39,340 bases of DNA from Lachnospiraceae bacterium UBA3273 (lineage in GTDB: Bacteria > Bacillota > Clostridia > Lachnospirales > Lachnospiraceae). Position 1 is the first letter of the stretch; every line of letters starts with the position of its first letter. The notes under the pieces are model-generated. The model made no database searches, had not been told where the DNA came from, and saw only the letters and a program-made list of their open reading frames with translations. Shown one piece after another: positions 1 through 7,023 of this stretch. Location of the stretch: NCBI GenBank assembly GCA_002362385.1, contig DEUB01000051.1, positions 1-39,340 on the forward strand, read 5' to 3'. The position numbers were made by a program, and so were the translations under genes.

Positions 1-1
1 A

Positions 2-1417
2 TCCATAGAAAAACAGAGAAGGGGGCTGCCTGAAGAAAGCGGGGCATATGCTTATCAGTATGACGCCATGGGAAGGCTTGCAGGGGTAAGCAGGGACGGA
101 CAGACTTTAAGGACCTACGAATACGACGCCTTCGGGAACAGGAGCCTCCTTAGGGAAGGGGGCAGGGAGACGGCATATGCCTACAATGCCATGAACCAGC
201 TCATCCGGAAAACAGATGTCATGAATGAGGAGATCTATGCATATGATAAAAGGGGGAATTTAAGCCTCATCCTGGAGAACGGGGATATCAAGAACCGCTA
301 CCTGTACGGCGCCCTGAACCGCTTAGAGCAGGCGGTAACCGGAAAAGGGGAAGCGGCAGCTTATACCTACAACGGGCTGGGACACCGGGTAGGGAAGGCA
401 TCCGGAGCCATGGAGGGAATAGCAGGGATGCAGAACGGTCCCAGTGATGCTATACTAAAGGGGACAGACGTAATGGACCCGTTAAGCAGGCTGAAGGAGC
501 AGGCCATCCGCCCGGAGACAAGGATAGGATACACCATAGACCTGACAAGGCAGTACCATAACCTCTTACAGAAGGAAGAAGACGGGAACACCCAGAGCTA
601 TCTGTGGGACGGGAACGTGGCAGGAATACGGGAAGACAGGGGAACAGCATCCCATTACTATTTCCAGGACGAACTGGGAAGCCCCATCCGTCTGGTGGAT
701 CAGAACGGGGAGCTGGCGGAAAGCTATGGGTATGATGAGTTTGGACAGGAGCTGTATGGAAGAGGGGACGGAAACAAAAGAGAGAGCATCCAGCCCTTTG
801 GCTATACGGGCTACCAATATGATAGAACAGCAGGGACGTACTATGCCCAGGCGAGGGAGTACCGGGCGGAGCAGGGAAGGTTTGCGGCGGTGGATACTAT
901 CAAGGGATTTGCGATGGCGCCGTATACTTTGAATGAGTATGGGTACTGCTGGGGGAATCCGATGATACTGGTGGATTGGGATGGAAGAACTCCAGATATT
1001 CCAGTGGCTATTCCGATTCCGATTACTTTATTAGATCCGAATATAATTACTAAAATCGGGGGATGGCTACAAAATTATGTGGGTGTGACAAATACAGTAG
1101 AAGCAACTGTAGCACCTTCAATACTTGGAATACTGGGAGGGCCATATTGTAAGGAAACTGTAAGTGAGAATAATGATAAGCTGATTAATATTGTAATAAA
1201 AAATGGGCTACCGTATTCAATGTCTTTAAATTTTAAAAGGCAAACAATGGGAGTAGATGAGAAGCTAAGTCTTAGCCTATCGCCTAATGGAGCACAAATA
1301 GGGGAAAATTCAAGCTGGACAGACAATAATGGCATTGCTCATAATATAAAATATGCTATTGGTATTCAAGGAATAGAAGTAGAGTGGGGAAAAGGTCAAG
1401 ATAATTTTGCAAATTGA
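2..1417 (+). CDS. Rhs-repeat polymorphic toxin, C-terminal part (5' end outside window, tip cut by TGA)
   Basis: The frame is open from base 2, so the gene starts upstream of the window. Residues before the first visible ATG (68) already show a YD-type repeat (YQYDAMGR), and repeats such as YAYDKRGNL and YTYNGLGHR follow. The end of the Rhs core is marked by NPMILVDWDG near 957-987. Known biology: Rhs proteins are large secreted or contact-delivered toxins with a conserved cocoon core and an exchangeable C-terminal toxic tip. The core here is GC-rich; everything after about 990 is AT-rich, the usual sign of tip exchange. The tip has no catalytic motif that I recognise. The frame stops at TGA 1415-1417 but continues open in the same frame to 1723, so I read this product as truncated. 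The identity of the core is near certain; the activity of the tip is unknown. Confidence 0.9.
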   Translation, partial: SIEKQRRGLPEESGAYAYQYDAMGRLAGVSRDGQTLRTYEYDAFGNRSLLREGGRETAYAYNAMNQLIRKTDVMNEEIYAYDKRGNLSLILENGDIKNRYLYGALNRLEQAVTGKGEAAAYTYNGLGHRVGKASGAMEGIAGMQNGPSDAILKGTDVMDPLSRLKEQAIRPETRIGYTIDLTRQYHNLLQKEEDGNTQSYLWDGNVAGIREDRGTASHYYFQDELGSPIRLVDQNGELAESYGYDEFGQELYGRGDGNKRESIQPFGYTGYQYDRTAGTYYAQAREYRAEQGRFAAVDTIKGFAMAPYTLNEYGYCWGNPMILVDWDGRTPDIPVAIPIPITLLDPNIITKIGGWLQNYVGVTNTVEATVAPSILGILGGPYCKETVSENNDKLINIVIKNGLPYSMSLNFKRQTMGVDEKLSLSLSPNGAQIGENSSWTDNNGIAHNIKYAIGIQGIEVEWGKGQDNFAN

Positions 1418-1723
1418 TATGGATTTAAGCTAAATGTAAATCTTAATCCAACAGAAGCTTTTACTTTATATAATTATTCAAGTAGAAAGGAAGAGAATAC
1501 AACAGCTAGAACTGAAATGGGGTGGTGTCTTAATTCGGGATTATTGGCACTTACAGTGGCCGCAATAATGGCAATACCGGCAGCAACATCAGCGGAAGGG
1601 GCAGCAACAATAACTAGTATCGCTCCTCAGGAGGAAATCTCTAAAAAAATAGCAGCAGTAATTGGGCTTATAATTAATAGTTTCTTAAATAAAGATTCTT
1701 GTGATTTGGAGGAAACACAATGA
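1418..1723 (+). pseudogene. In-frame remnant of the Rhs toxin tip after a premature TGA
   Basis: About 101 codons after TGA 1415-1417 stay open in the Rhs frame, unlikely by chance in DNA this AT-rich. The remnant ends at TGA 1721-1723, which overlaps the ATG (1720) of the next gene as ATGA, the layout expected for a toxin coupled to its immunity gene. It contains a hydrophobic Ala/Ile-rich stretch (roughly 1538-1610) and a second hydrophobic helix (about 1650-1690), so the intact tip may have acted at membranes; that is inference. A single TGG to TGA or CGA to TGA change would explain the break. An internal ATG at 1517 has no convincing ribosome binding site, so independent translation is doubtful. 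A sequencing error or stop readthrough are alternatives. Confidence 0.65.
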
Positions 1724-3186
1724 AGCATAAAAAATATCACAGAAATATCTCATTAGTAGTATTTATAGCAACAGCTTTAAAGTTTTTTTTATTAATAGTG
1801 CCGTTAGTTTTATTATTTTACTTAGATGGAAGTGTTTTTAGCGTAATTAATATTATTATATCGATACTGTTAGTGCGCCCTATTATGCGCCTTGTTTGGA
1901 AAAAAATTAAGGGATGGGTAGAATGGATTAAATATGAAGAGTGTGATTATGAATCCTATCGGTTATATCAGGAAAAGGCTGTAAAAAAGAAAAAATATAG
2001 AAACGATGTAGGAGCGCATCTCTTGTTATTCGACACTTACTTAGTTTTAGGTTGTTATGATGAATGTCAGAAAGAAATAAATGAACTAGACAGATTATCT
2101 TCACGAATCTCAGGTAGGCAAGCTATAATTTATGGATTTCAAAAAATTGATTATTTATTAGAGACTTCAAATAGTTATCCTGATGTAATAAAAGAAATAA
2201 ATCAGATAACGGAAACATTTAATAAATTAGAGAAAATCAGCATAAATGAAAAAAATGTAATTCAAAACGGTATTATGACACGTGAGTATCTTGCAGAAGA
2301 AAAATGGGAAGAAGTTATTGCGTTATTGAAAAATAGCGATAACGAAACAATTTACGAAGAGGTAAAGACTTCATATAGATTAGGAAAGTGTTATTACCTA
2401 ATAGGAGAATATAAACAGGCATTTCCTCATTTGCTTTTTGTAATTAAATGGGGTGGAAACACAAAATATGTTTCATTAGCAAATGATATTATAAAAAGTA
2501 TGCCTCAGAATGAAACATATGATGAATTACAAAGGGAAAAAGCAGAAAAGATTAAGAACGGAAAATGGAAAATAGATGCTAATTTAGTGGCCATATGTCT
2601 TACCATAGTTACTACTATTTTTATAAATTACCATAGTTTATATGGAAGCGATATGAAAGAAATATATTGTAAAAGATATTTATGTAAGGAAAAAGAAGTA
2701 ACAATACTTTATCAACAAAGTTATGATAATTATGAAATGGTTATTTTGAGTGATAGTAAAAATGACAAAGTGGCGTATTGTCTGTTTAAAAGAATACCAG
2801 GAATATCAACTCCCCAATATAGAAGGGCTGATTTTTTCCGTACTAATATGTATTTGGATGACCACAAAGTAGAATTAGAAAGGATAGGGAAAATTTTTTC
2901 AGAAGACGAGAAAGAACGCTCTCAAAAATTTTATCAGGAAACGGAAATAGAGCAAGAGTTATGGGCTGTTATTACCGGATTTTACAAGAAAAATAGAATT
3001 TTCCATCAAGAAGATTTGGCATATGTAGGCGTTGCCTCTTCCTCTATGGTAGAAAATATAACAATAAACGGAAAATATGCCAGCATTGAACAGATTACTA
3101 AAATAAACGATTTGCCGGTCTATCTTTGGAGTGTGGAAAACATAGATTTAAAAACAAATATTCAGGTTGATTATGCAGAACAATAA
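1720..3186 (+). CDS. Membrane protein with TPR-like middle, candidate Rhs immunity protein
   Basis: 488 aa. The ATG overlaps the stop of the Rhs tip frame (ATGA) and has GGAGG at 1709-1713, so translational coupling is likely. Two hydrophobic helices lie near residues 10-60, followed by a basic stretch. A helical middle (about 75-280) has alternating Tyr/Leu helices reminiscent of TPR repeats, for example around SYRLGKCYYLIGEYKQAF. A third hydrophobic helix sits near 290-310, and a soluble domain with no known motif ends the protein. The base composition is AT-rich like the toxin tip and unlike the Rhs core. Position directly after a polymorphic toxin is the classic place for an immunity gene, and a membrane location would fit a membrane-acting toxin. 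That function is inferred from position only; I do not recognise the family. Confidence 0.6.
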   Translation: MKHKKYHRNISLVVFIATALKFFLLIVPLVLLFYLDGSVFSVINIIISILLVRPIMRLVWKKIKGWVEWIKYEECDYESYRLYQEKAVKKKKYRNDVGAHLLLFDTYLVLGCYDECQKEINELDRLSSRISGRQAIIYGFQKIDYLLETSNSYPDVIKEINQITETFNKLEKISINEKNVIQNGIMTREYLAEEKWEEVIALLKNSDNETIYEEVKTSYRLGKCYYLIGEYKQAFPHLLFVIKWGGNTKYVSLANDIIKSMPQNETYDELQREKAEKIKNGKWKIDANLVAICLTIVTTIFINYHSLYGSDMKEIYCKRYLCKEKEVTILYQQSYDNYEMVILSDSKNDKVAYCLFKRIPGISTPQYRRADFFRTNMYLDDHKVELERIGKIFSEDEKERSQKFYQETEIEQELWAVITGFYKKNRIFHQEDLAYVGVASSSMVENITINGKYASIEQITKINDLPVYLWSVENIDLKTNIQVDYAEQ

Positions 3187-3235
3187 GAACCTTTAAAGAT
3201 AGCCAGAAATACTGAAAAACCAAGGAGGTAAAGTC

Positions 3236-4153
3236 ATGAACACCGAATCATTACAAGCATACTTAGAAGAGATCACTACCAATCAAAGCCACACGATCGA
3301 CATCAGTTTTGCCAGAAAAAACCATGGGATCATAAACTCTCCCTCCATCAGTCGCGATCTGAAACAGCAGATCGTTGACATGCTGACAGAGGACGTAAGA
3401 AAACAAATAAGCAAAAACGAAATAGTGGACTATCAGGCTGTGGGCGTTCTTGACGGAGAGATCGAACAGATCAAAGTAAGCGATGTTATTCCCGATAAAG
3501 AGGAACAGCTCGAAAGAGTCTTTGTCATAAATATCAGCGATGAAAAGAAATTTGACTGGGGAAATGTGGATTATTATGTAATTGAAATTGAGGCACAGGG
3601 AAAAGTACTGAAGCTGTACAGACAGTTCCAGAAAATGAAAAGGCTGCGGAAAGGAATAATGTTGCAGACCTTTTCCGATGAACTGGTAAGAATGGACTCG
3701 GATTTTATCGCTATTGATGAAACGGTGGATATATTGGAATGGGAGGAAGAATTACTCATATTTAACCATATTGCGTTGGAACGGATATTCGGTTACAGGG
3801 ATTTATTTGAAAAAAAGACAAAGGAAGCGATTGGGATCATAAAAAACAAGGACATCTTTGAAAATATTGAAGAGTTTCAGGAAGCATGCATGAGGGACGG
3901 AAGAATCCAAAAGCGTTTTACCAATATCATGCAGAATGAACGTTTGCCCCTGTTTTTTAAGAATCTGAACAAAGTTCCTAAACTGATAAAGGATCTGAAC
4001 CTCCATTTGGAGTTTAGTGATAGCGGAAAGCTGCTCTATACAGACCGGAAACAGTTATATGAAATCACTAATTTAATGAACGATGCATATTTCCGTTCTT
4101 TGCTGGCGGACAGGATCGGCGTGGCAAAGCTTGAGGGAGTTTTGGAGGAATAA
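3236..4153 (+). CDS. DUF4868 / KwaB-like protein (Kiwa-type anti-phage defence)
   Basis: 305 aa; strong ribosome binding site AAGGAGG at about 3221-3228. The middle shows the features I associate with DUF4868: a lysine-rich LRKGIMLQTF stretch, a DSDFIAIDETVDIL strand pair, then FNHIALERIFGYRDLF, an 'FErIF' segment followed by a helical C-terminal half. In the characterised Kiwa system, KwaB carries DUF4868 and acts with the membrane protein KwaA against phage. The next gene, one base downstream, encodes a four-helix membrane protein, which supports the pairing. Here the order is B then A, opposite to the described kwaA-kwaB order. No signal peptide is seen, so it is probably cytosolic and DNA-associated. 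The assignment rests on remembered family features; a profile search would settle it. Confidence 0.6.
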   Translation: MNTESLQAYLEEITTNQSHTIDISFARKNHGIINSPSISRDLKQQIVDMLTEDVRKQISKNEIVDYQAVGVLDGEIEQIKVSDVIPDKEEQLERVFVINISDEKKFDWGNVDYYVIEIEAQGKVLKLYRQFQKMKRLRKGIMLQTFSDELVRMDSDFIAIDETVDILEWEEELLIFNHIALERIFGYRDLFEKKTKEAIGIIKNKDIFENIEEFQEACMRDGRIQKRFTNIMQNERLPLFFKNLNKVPKLIKDLNLHLEFSDSGKLLYTDRKQLYEITNLMNDAYFRSLLADRIGVAKLEGVLEE

Positions 4154-4154
4154 T

Positions 4155-4745
4155 ATGCTTACTAAATTTGCTAAATGGCTGCTATTTATAACTTCTTATG
4201 TACCGTTATATTTATTATTGGTATTAAATAATCTGGACTTGGGAAAATGGTCGGATTGGATCAAGCCGGGTGTTTTAAAACAGGCATTTTGTAAAAATTT
4301 GTATTTTAACGGGGCAATGATAATTTTGAGCATTTGTTCCGTTGTGATATTGATCTGTTTTTGCCTTTTAAAAAATAATTCCGATATCAAATACCGGTCA
4401 GAAACGATACGGAACAATTCCGGCGATATCTTAAACTATTTTATAACCTATTTGTTTCCATTGCTTTCCATGGAGATAAACAGCTTTGGCAGCATAATCG
4501 TCAACTGCCTGGTGTTCTGGCTGATAGGTCTTTTATATGTGGAAGGAGATATGCTGTATCTGAATCCCATGCTGATACTATTTCGCTATCATGTGATCCG
4601 GATTGGAGATAAAGTGCTTATAACCCGGAAGAACATAGTTGAATTACAGCAGTCCATCGCCCGTGAGAAAAAAATAGCGGTGCATAAAATATGTGAAGAA
4701 ATTTATATAGAAGGAAAAGAAAAAAGAGAGAATAAAAGAAAATAA
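4155..4745 (+). CDS. KwaA-like four-helix membrane protein
   Basis: 196 aa from ATG 4155, chosen because GGAG at about 4144-4149 gives normal spacing and the ATG follows the upstream stop by one base; a longer frame from 4083 would overlap kwaB heavily and has no ribosome binding site. Four hydrophobic helices: about residues 6-24 (ITSYVPLYLLLVLNN), 54-76, 92-110 and 116-140, then NPMLILFRYHVI and a charged cytoplasmic tail ending in a Lys/Glu-rich segment. The first-helix SYVPLYL and the NPxL...Y segment after helix 4 resemble KwaA and related phage-defence membrane proteins. It is probably co-translated with the KwaB-like gene and followed by a good terminator, making a compact two-gene unit. 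Identification as KwaA rests on topology, length and partner, not on a catalytic motif. Confidence 0.55.
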   Translation: MLTKFAKWLLFITSYVPLYLLLVLNNLDLGKWSDWIKPGVLKQAFCKNLYFNGAMIILSICSVVILICFCLLKNNSDIKYRSETIRNNSGDILNYFITYLFPLLSMEINSFGSIIVNCLVFWLIGLLYVEGDMLYLNPMLILFRYHVIRIGDKVLITRKNIVELQQSIAREKKIAVHKICEEIYIEGKEKRENKRK

Positions 4746-4791
4746 AAACACCCCCAAAGCAAACCGCGCAAAAGGCTTTGGAGGTGTTTTT
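4744..4791. terminator. Bidirectional rho-independent terminator after the Kiwa-like pair
   Basis: Arms 4744-4760 and 4775-4791 pair over 17 bases with one G-U type mismatch; the loop is 4761-4774. The T-run follows on the plus strand, and the A-rich left arm gives a T-run on the minus strand. It therefore serves the plus-strand defence pair and the converging Spo0A-like gene. Confidence 0.85.
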
Positions 4792-4818
4792 GCGTTACCG
4801 TTTATACTAATTCATGTG

Positions 4819-5208
4819 TTAGGAAACAAGAATGTTTCCGGTGTAGTCCAGGCGGACTTTGTCTGCAATGCAGGCAATATATTCGCTGTTGGTGGGCCTT
4901 TTCCTTCCGGAAGCGGAGGAGTATCCGAAAATATCCTCCATGACCCCGCGGTTCCTACGTGACCACGATGCTTCAACAGCCGTCCTCACTGACCTTTCTA
5001 CTTTTGTTGGCGTTGTATTATATATTTCCGCAATCTCCGGATACAGATATTTTGTCACGCGGTTGACTGCCTCCATATCTGTAACGGAGATCAAAACTGC
5101 TTCCCTGATATAACGATATCCGCTAAGATGAGCCGGGACCCCTAAACCCAGCAGGATCTTAGTCACATATTTTTCCAACTCCACGCATTTTCTTATCTCG
5201 TTTGCCAT
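4819..5208 (-). CDS. Stand-alone Spo0A C-terminal-domain DNA-binding protein
   Basis: 129 aa. Nearly the whole protein matches the Spo0A effector domain: GLGVPAHLSGYRYIREAV, a recognition region with TTPTKVERSVRTAVEASW, and PTNSEYIACIADKVRL near the end. In full-length Spo0A this domain follows a phosphorylated receiver domain; here the receiver is absent, so activity cannot be controlled by the usual phosphorelay on this chain. The start ATG (5206-5208 on the minus strand) has a GAGGA ribosome binding site. It probably binds 0A-box-like DNA. A 7/8 match to TTGTCGAA lies about 100 bases upstream (5309-5316), so autoregulation is possible. Such lone domains occur in several Lachnospiraceae; the target genes are unknown. 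Confidence 0.85.
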   Translation of the reverse strand: MANEIRKCVELEKYVTKILLGLGVPAHLSGYRYIREAVLISVTDMEAVNRVTKYLYPEIAEIYNTTPTKVERSVRTAVEASWSRRNRGVMEDIFGYSSASGRKRPTNSEYIACIADKVRLDYTGNILVS

Positions 5209-5308
5209 AATTTGTATTTCCTCATTTCTTTTAATACAAGATATTGTGTTATATGCGCGGTTATGATATTAAAGTAGCATCTTCTTACTTCTCTGTAAAG
5301 GAAAAGTC

Positions 5309-5316
5309 GTCGACAA
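5309..5316 (-). promoter_or_regulatory. Candidate 0A-box upstream of the Spo0A-domain gene
   Basis: The minus strand reads TTGTCGAC, one mismatch from the 0A box TTGTCGAA, and lies about 100 bases upstream of the gene for a Spo0A-type DNA-binding protein. A single 8-mer with one mismatch can occur by chance. I see no convincing -35/-10 pair for the gene in the rest of 5209-5308. Confidence 0.35.
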
Positions 5317-5401
5317 TTAGGATTTTGCACTTTTTTCTGCGGTTTAAGAGCCAAAGGTAAGATCGTCTGCTTTACAGAAGACTGGTAATATCTGGGAATG
5401 C

Positions 5402-5443
5402 GCAATAATTGTGTAGCCCTACTCTGCTTGTGCGTGCTATGAT
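5402..5443 (+). promoter_or_regulatory. Single AraC-type half-site plus extended -10, upstream of gene 5506
   Basis: GCAATAATTGT at 5402-5412 is identical to the first half-site of the twin operators at 6877 and 11624. A TGC-TATGAT extended -10 follows at 5435-5443, 25 bases after the half-site (22-23 bases in the other two). The second half-site, expected 21 bases away on either side, is not present. The rest of the 5209-5505 gap holds nothing else I can support. Confidence 0.4.
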
Positions 5444-5505
5444 AATAATGTTAAATATAAGATCGTTTCTTGGAAAGACATGACAACGATAGGAAAAGGA
5501 GTCCT

Positions 5506-6171
5506 ATGGATCAGCAAAATACCGGCCTTAAGACATTCAAACAAAAAATAGTATATTTTTGGGATTACCACAAATGGAAAGTGCTGATTCCTGCAGCCGC
5601 CCTTATTTTTATCCTTACCTTCCTTGGCAGCTATCTGGAGGAAATAAAAGAACCTGCACTGGTAATAGCAATTGTAAACGGGCGCGATACCTCGTCGGCG
5701 GAAAACCTGATATTGGAGGATTATGTTAAAGAGCGCCGGATCGATGTGGAAAAGACGCCTCTTCGTATAGAAGGAGGCTTTCTGCATCCTAAAGTTATGG
5801 ATGAAAAGGCTTCGGCGGACAGTACCGTAGTGGCCGGCATCCAGAAGTACACGGCAATGCTGACAAATGGGACTATTGATGTGACCATATCTACAACCTG
5901 GGCGGTGGAAGAATATGAAAAAGCAGATTCCTACTGCGATCTTTCAGAACTGCTTCCGTCCAATTTATATGAGGAACTGGAAGAGAGGTTGTATTATTGC
6001 AAAAATCAAAGCGGTAAAAGCATACCGGTAGGAATCCGTCTGGATAGGGATTCCTGTTTTGGGGAATTTTATGAAGATGGGATTCCCGTTCTGACAGTTT
6101 CCGCATACAGTACGAGAAAGGAAGAAGCGGTTGCGTTTATTGAATGGCTTCACATTTCCGGAATATTCTGA
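5506..6171 (+). CDS. Membrane-anchored extracytoplasmic protein of unknown function
   Basis: 221 aa from ATG 5506, preceded by AAGGAG (5496-5501); a TTG 36 bases upstream in frame has no ribosome binding site. A short cytoplasmic N-terminus with an aromatic, basic segment (about residues 15-26) is followed by one transmembrane helix (about 28-45). The remainder should lie outside the membrane. The C-terminal part, with VPVGIRLD and YSTRKEEAVAFIEWL, resembles the end of extracellular solute-binding proteins, where a helix follows a strand, but the protein is far too short for a full binding protein. The neighbouring YesL and sugar ABC genes, and an AraC-type half-site upstream, hint that it belongs with carbohydrate uptake. 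Its 3' end overlaps the converging yesL gene by 35 bases. Function not recognised. Confidence 0.7.
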   Translation: MDQQNTGLKTFKQKIVYFWDYHKWKVLIPAAALIFILTFLGSYLEEIKEPALVIAIVNGRDTSSAENLILEDYVKERRIDVEKTPLRIEGGFLHPKVMDEKASADSTVVAGIQKYTAMLTNGTIDVTISTTWAVEEYEKADSYCDLSELLPSNLYEELEERLYYCKNQSGKSIPVGIRLDRDSCFGEFYEDGIPVLTVSAYSTRKEEAVAFIEWLHISGIF

Positions 6172-6766
6172 GAAGGAAGACGGAGCAGAAATACATAACT
6201 CCCGAAAAGCCGAAAAACAGCGCCAGGCTGCCTACAATTACCAGATTGCGGGCGGAGGTGGACGCTATATACATAATACCTATGTGAAGCACTGAAATAA
6301 AAATGGTGGTAGGAAAATTAGCAAGGCTTAACAGTACTGCATTTTTTAAAAGCTGCTTTGTTGAAGATTCATAAGAGGACAGCAGGGGAAAGGCATAAAT
6401 AATCAGGGATACGATCACAAAAATAAAAATCCATACAGGAATCTGAAGGAATTCATATCTTTTGTCTATTACATTATAGATAATAAACAGATCCGCACTA
6501 AAAAATATAATGGCAAATAAAAGAGGGATCCAGAGAAGGGTTGCCTGCCTGAAGTTTTCCCGAAAAGCTTTAAAGTAGCCCTTTATAATGTAAGGCTCTT
6601 CTCCATCCGCCAATTTTAACGTTATATGATAGGCGGCGCAGATGGAAGCCCCGATCGTGAAGACAGGAAGGCTTGTGATGATAAAAAAGAAATTCAAAAC
6701 CATCAGGTCATAAAAATGGGATAAAAATTTTGTAATTGGGTTTTCGGGATGAAACAGGTTTTTCAT
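6137..6766 (-). CDS. yesL: YesL family (DUF624) membrane protein
   Basis: 209 aa from the ATG at 6764-6766, which has a strong AAGGAGG site; a longer frame to 6892 runs through promoter DNA and is rejected. The opening with NPITKFLSHFYDLMVLNFFFIITSLPVFTIG is typical of the family: conserved N-terminus, then a hydrophobic helix ending in a GAS motif and an AYHITLKL segment. Five hydrophobic helices follow in total. YesL-type proteins occur next to oligosaccharide ABC transporters in Firmicutes; their exact role is not established. Here it is divergent from the solute-binding protein gene and shares the 6767-7023 control region. A minus-strand -10 (TATACT, 6832-6837) lies about 65 bases upstream. 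Confidence 0.85.
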   Translation of the reverse strand: MKNLFHPENPITKFLSHFYDLMVLNFFFIITSLPVFTIGASICAAYHITLKLADGEEPYIIKGYFKAFRENFRQATLLWIPLLFAIIFFSADLFIIYNVIDKRYEFLQIPVWIFIFVIVSLIIYAFPLLSSYESSTKQLLKNAVLLSLANFPTTIFISVLHIGIMYIASTSARNLVIVGSLALFFGFSGVMYFCSVFLLRIFRKCEAIQ

Positions 6767-6876
6767 GTCTTTCCTCCTTTGCCTGCGAATGTGGCAATTT
6801 TTGTAAAGCTTTAAGTTAAATCCATAGGTAAAGTATACTAAAATGCATTGTAAATTGTTAGTCTGTTTTCCGAATT

Positions 6877-6939
6877 TAGCAATAATTGTCAAAACAAAAG
6901 CAAGAACTGTAAAGAATAAAAAGCTATAAACAGTATAAT
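6877..6939 (+). promoter_or_regulatory. Twin direct-repeat operator and -10 of the sugar ABC operon
   Basis: Two 11-bp direct repeats, GCAATAATTGT (6879-6889) and GCAAGAACTGT (6900-6910), match at 9 of 11 positions and start 21 bp apart, two helical turns, as expected for an AraC-family activator. TATAAT lies at 6934-6939, with no good -35, consistent with an activator-dependent promoter. The same arrangement recurs upstream of the GH3 gene (11624-11657; 27 of 34 bases identical). The rest of the 6767-7023 gap holds the yesL promoter region and an untranslated leader. Confidence 0.65.
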
Positions 6940-7023
6940 AAAATTATGTTATTGCATAACGAGGCCTTTGTTTTGGAGATAGCAGTTCAATTTTAATCAC
7001 TAATGTATGTAAGGAGGAAAAAG

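Noticed and set aside
4083..4154. Upstream extension of the KwaA-like protein
   Set aside because: It overlaps the KwaB-like gene and has no ribosome binding site; ATG 4155 has one.
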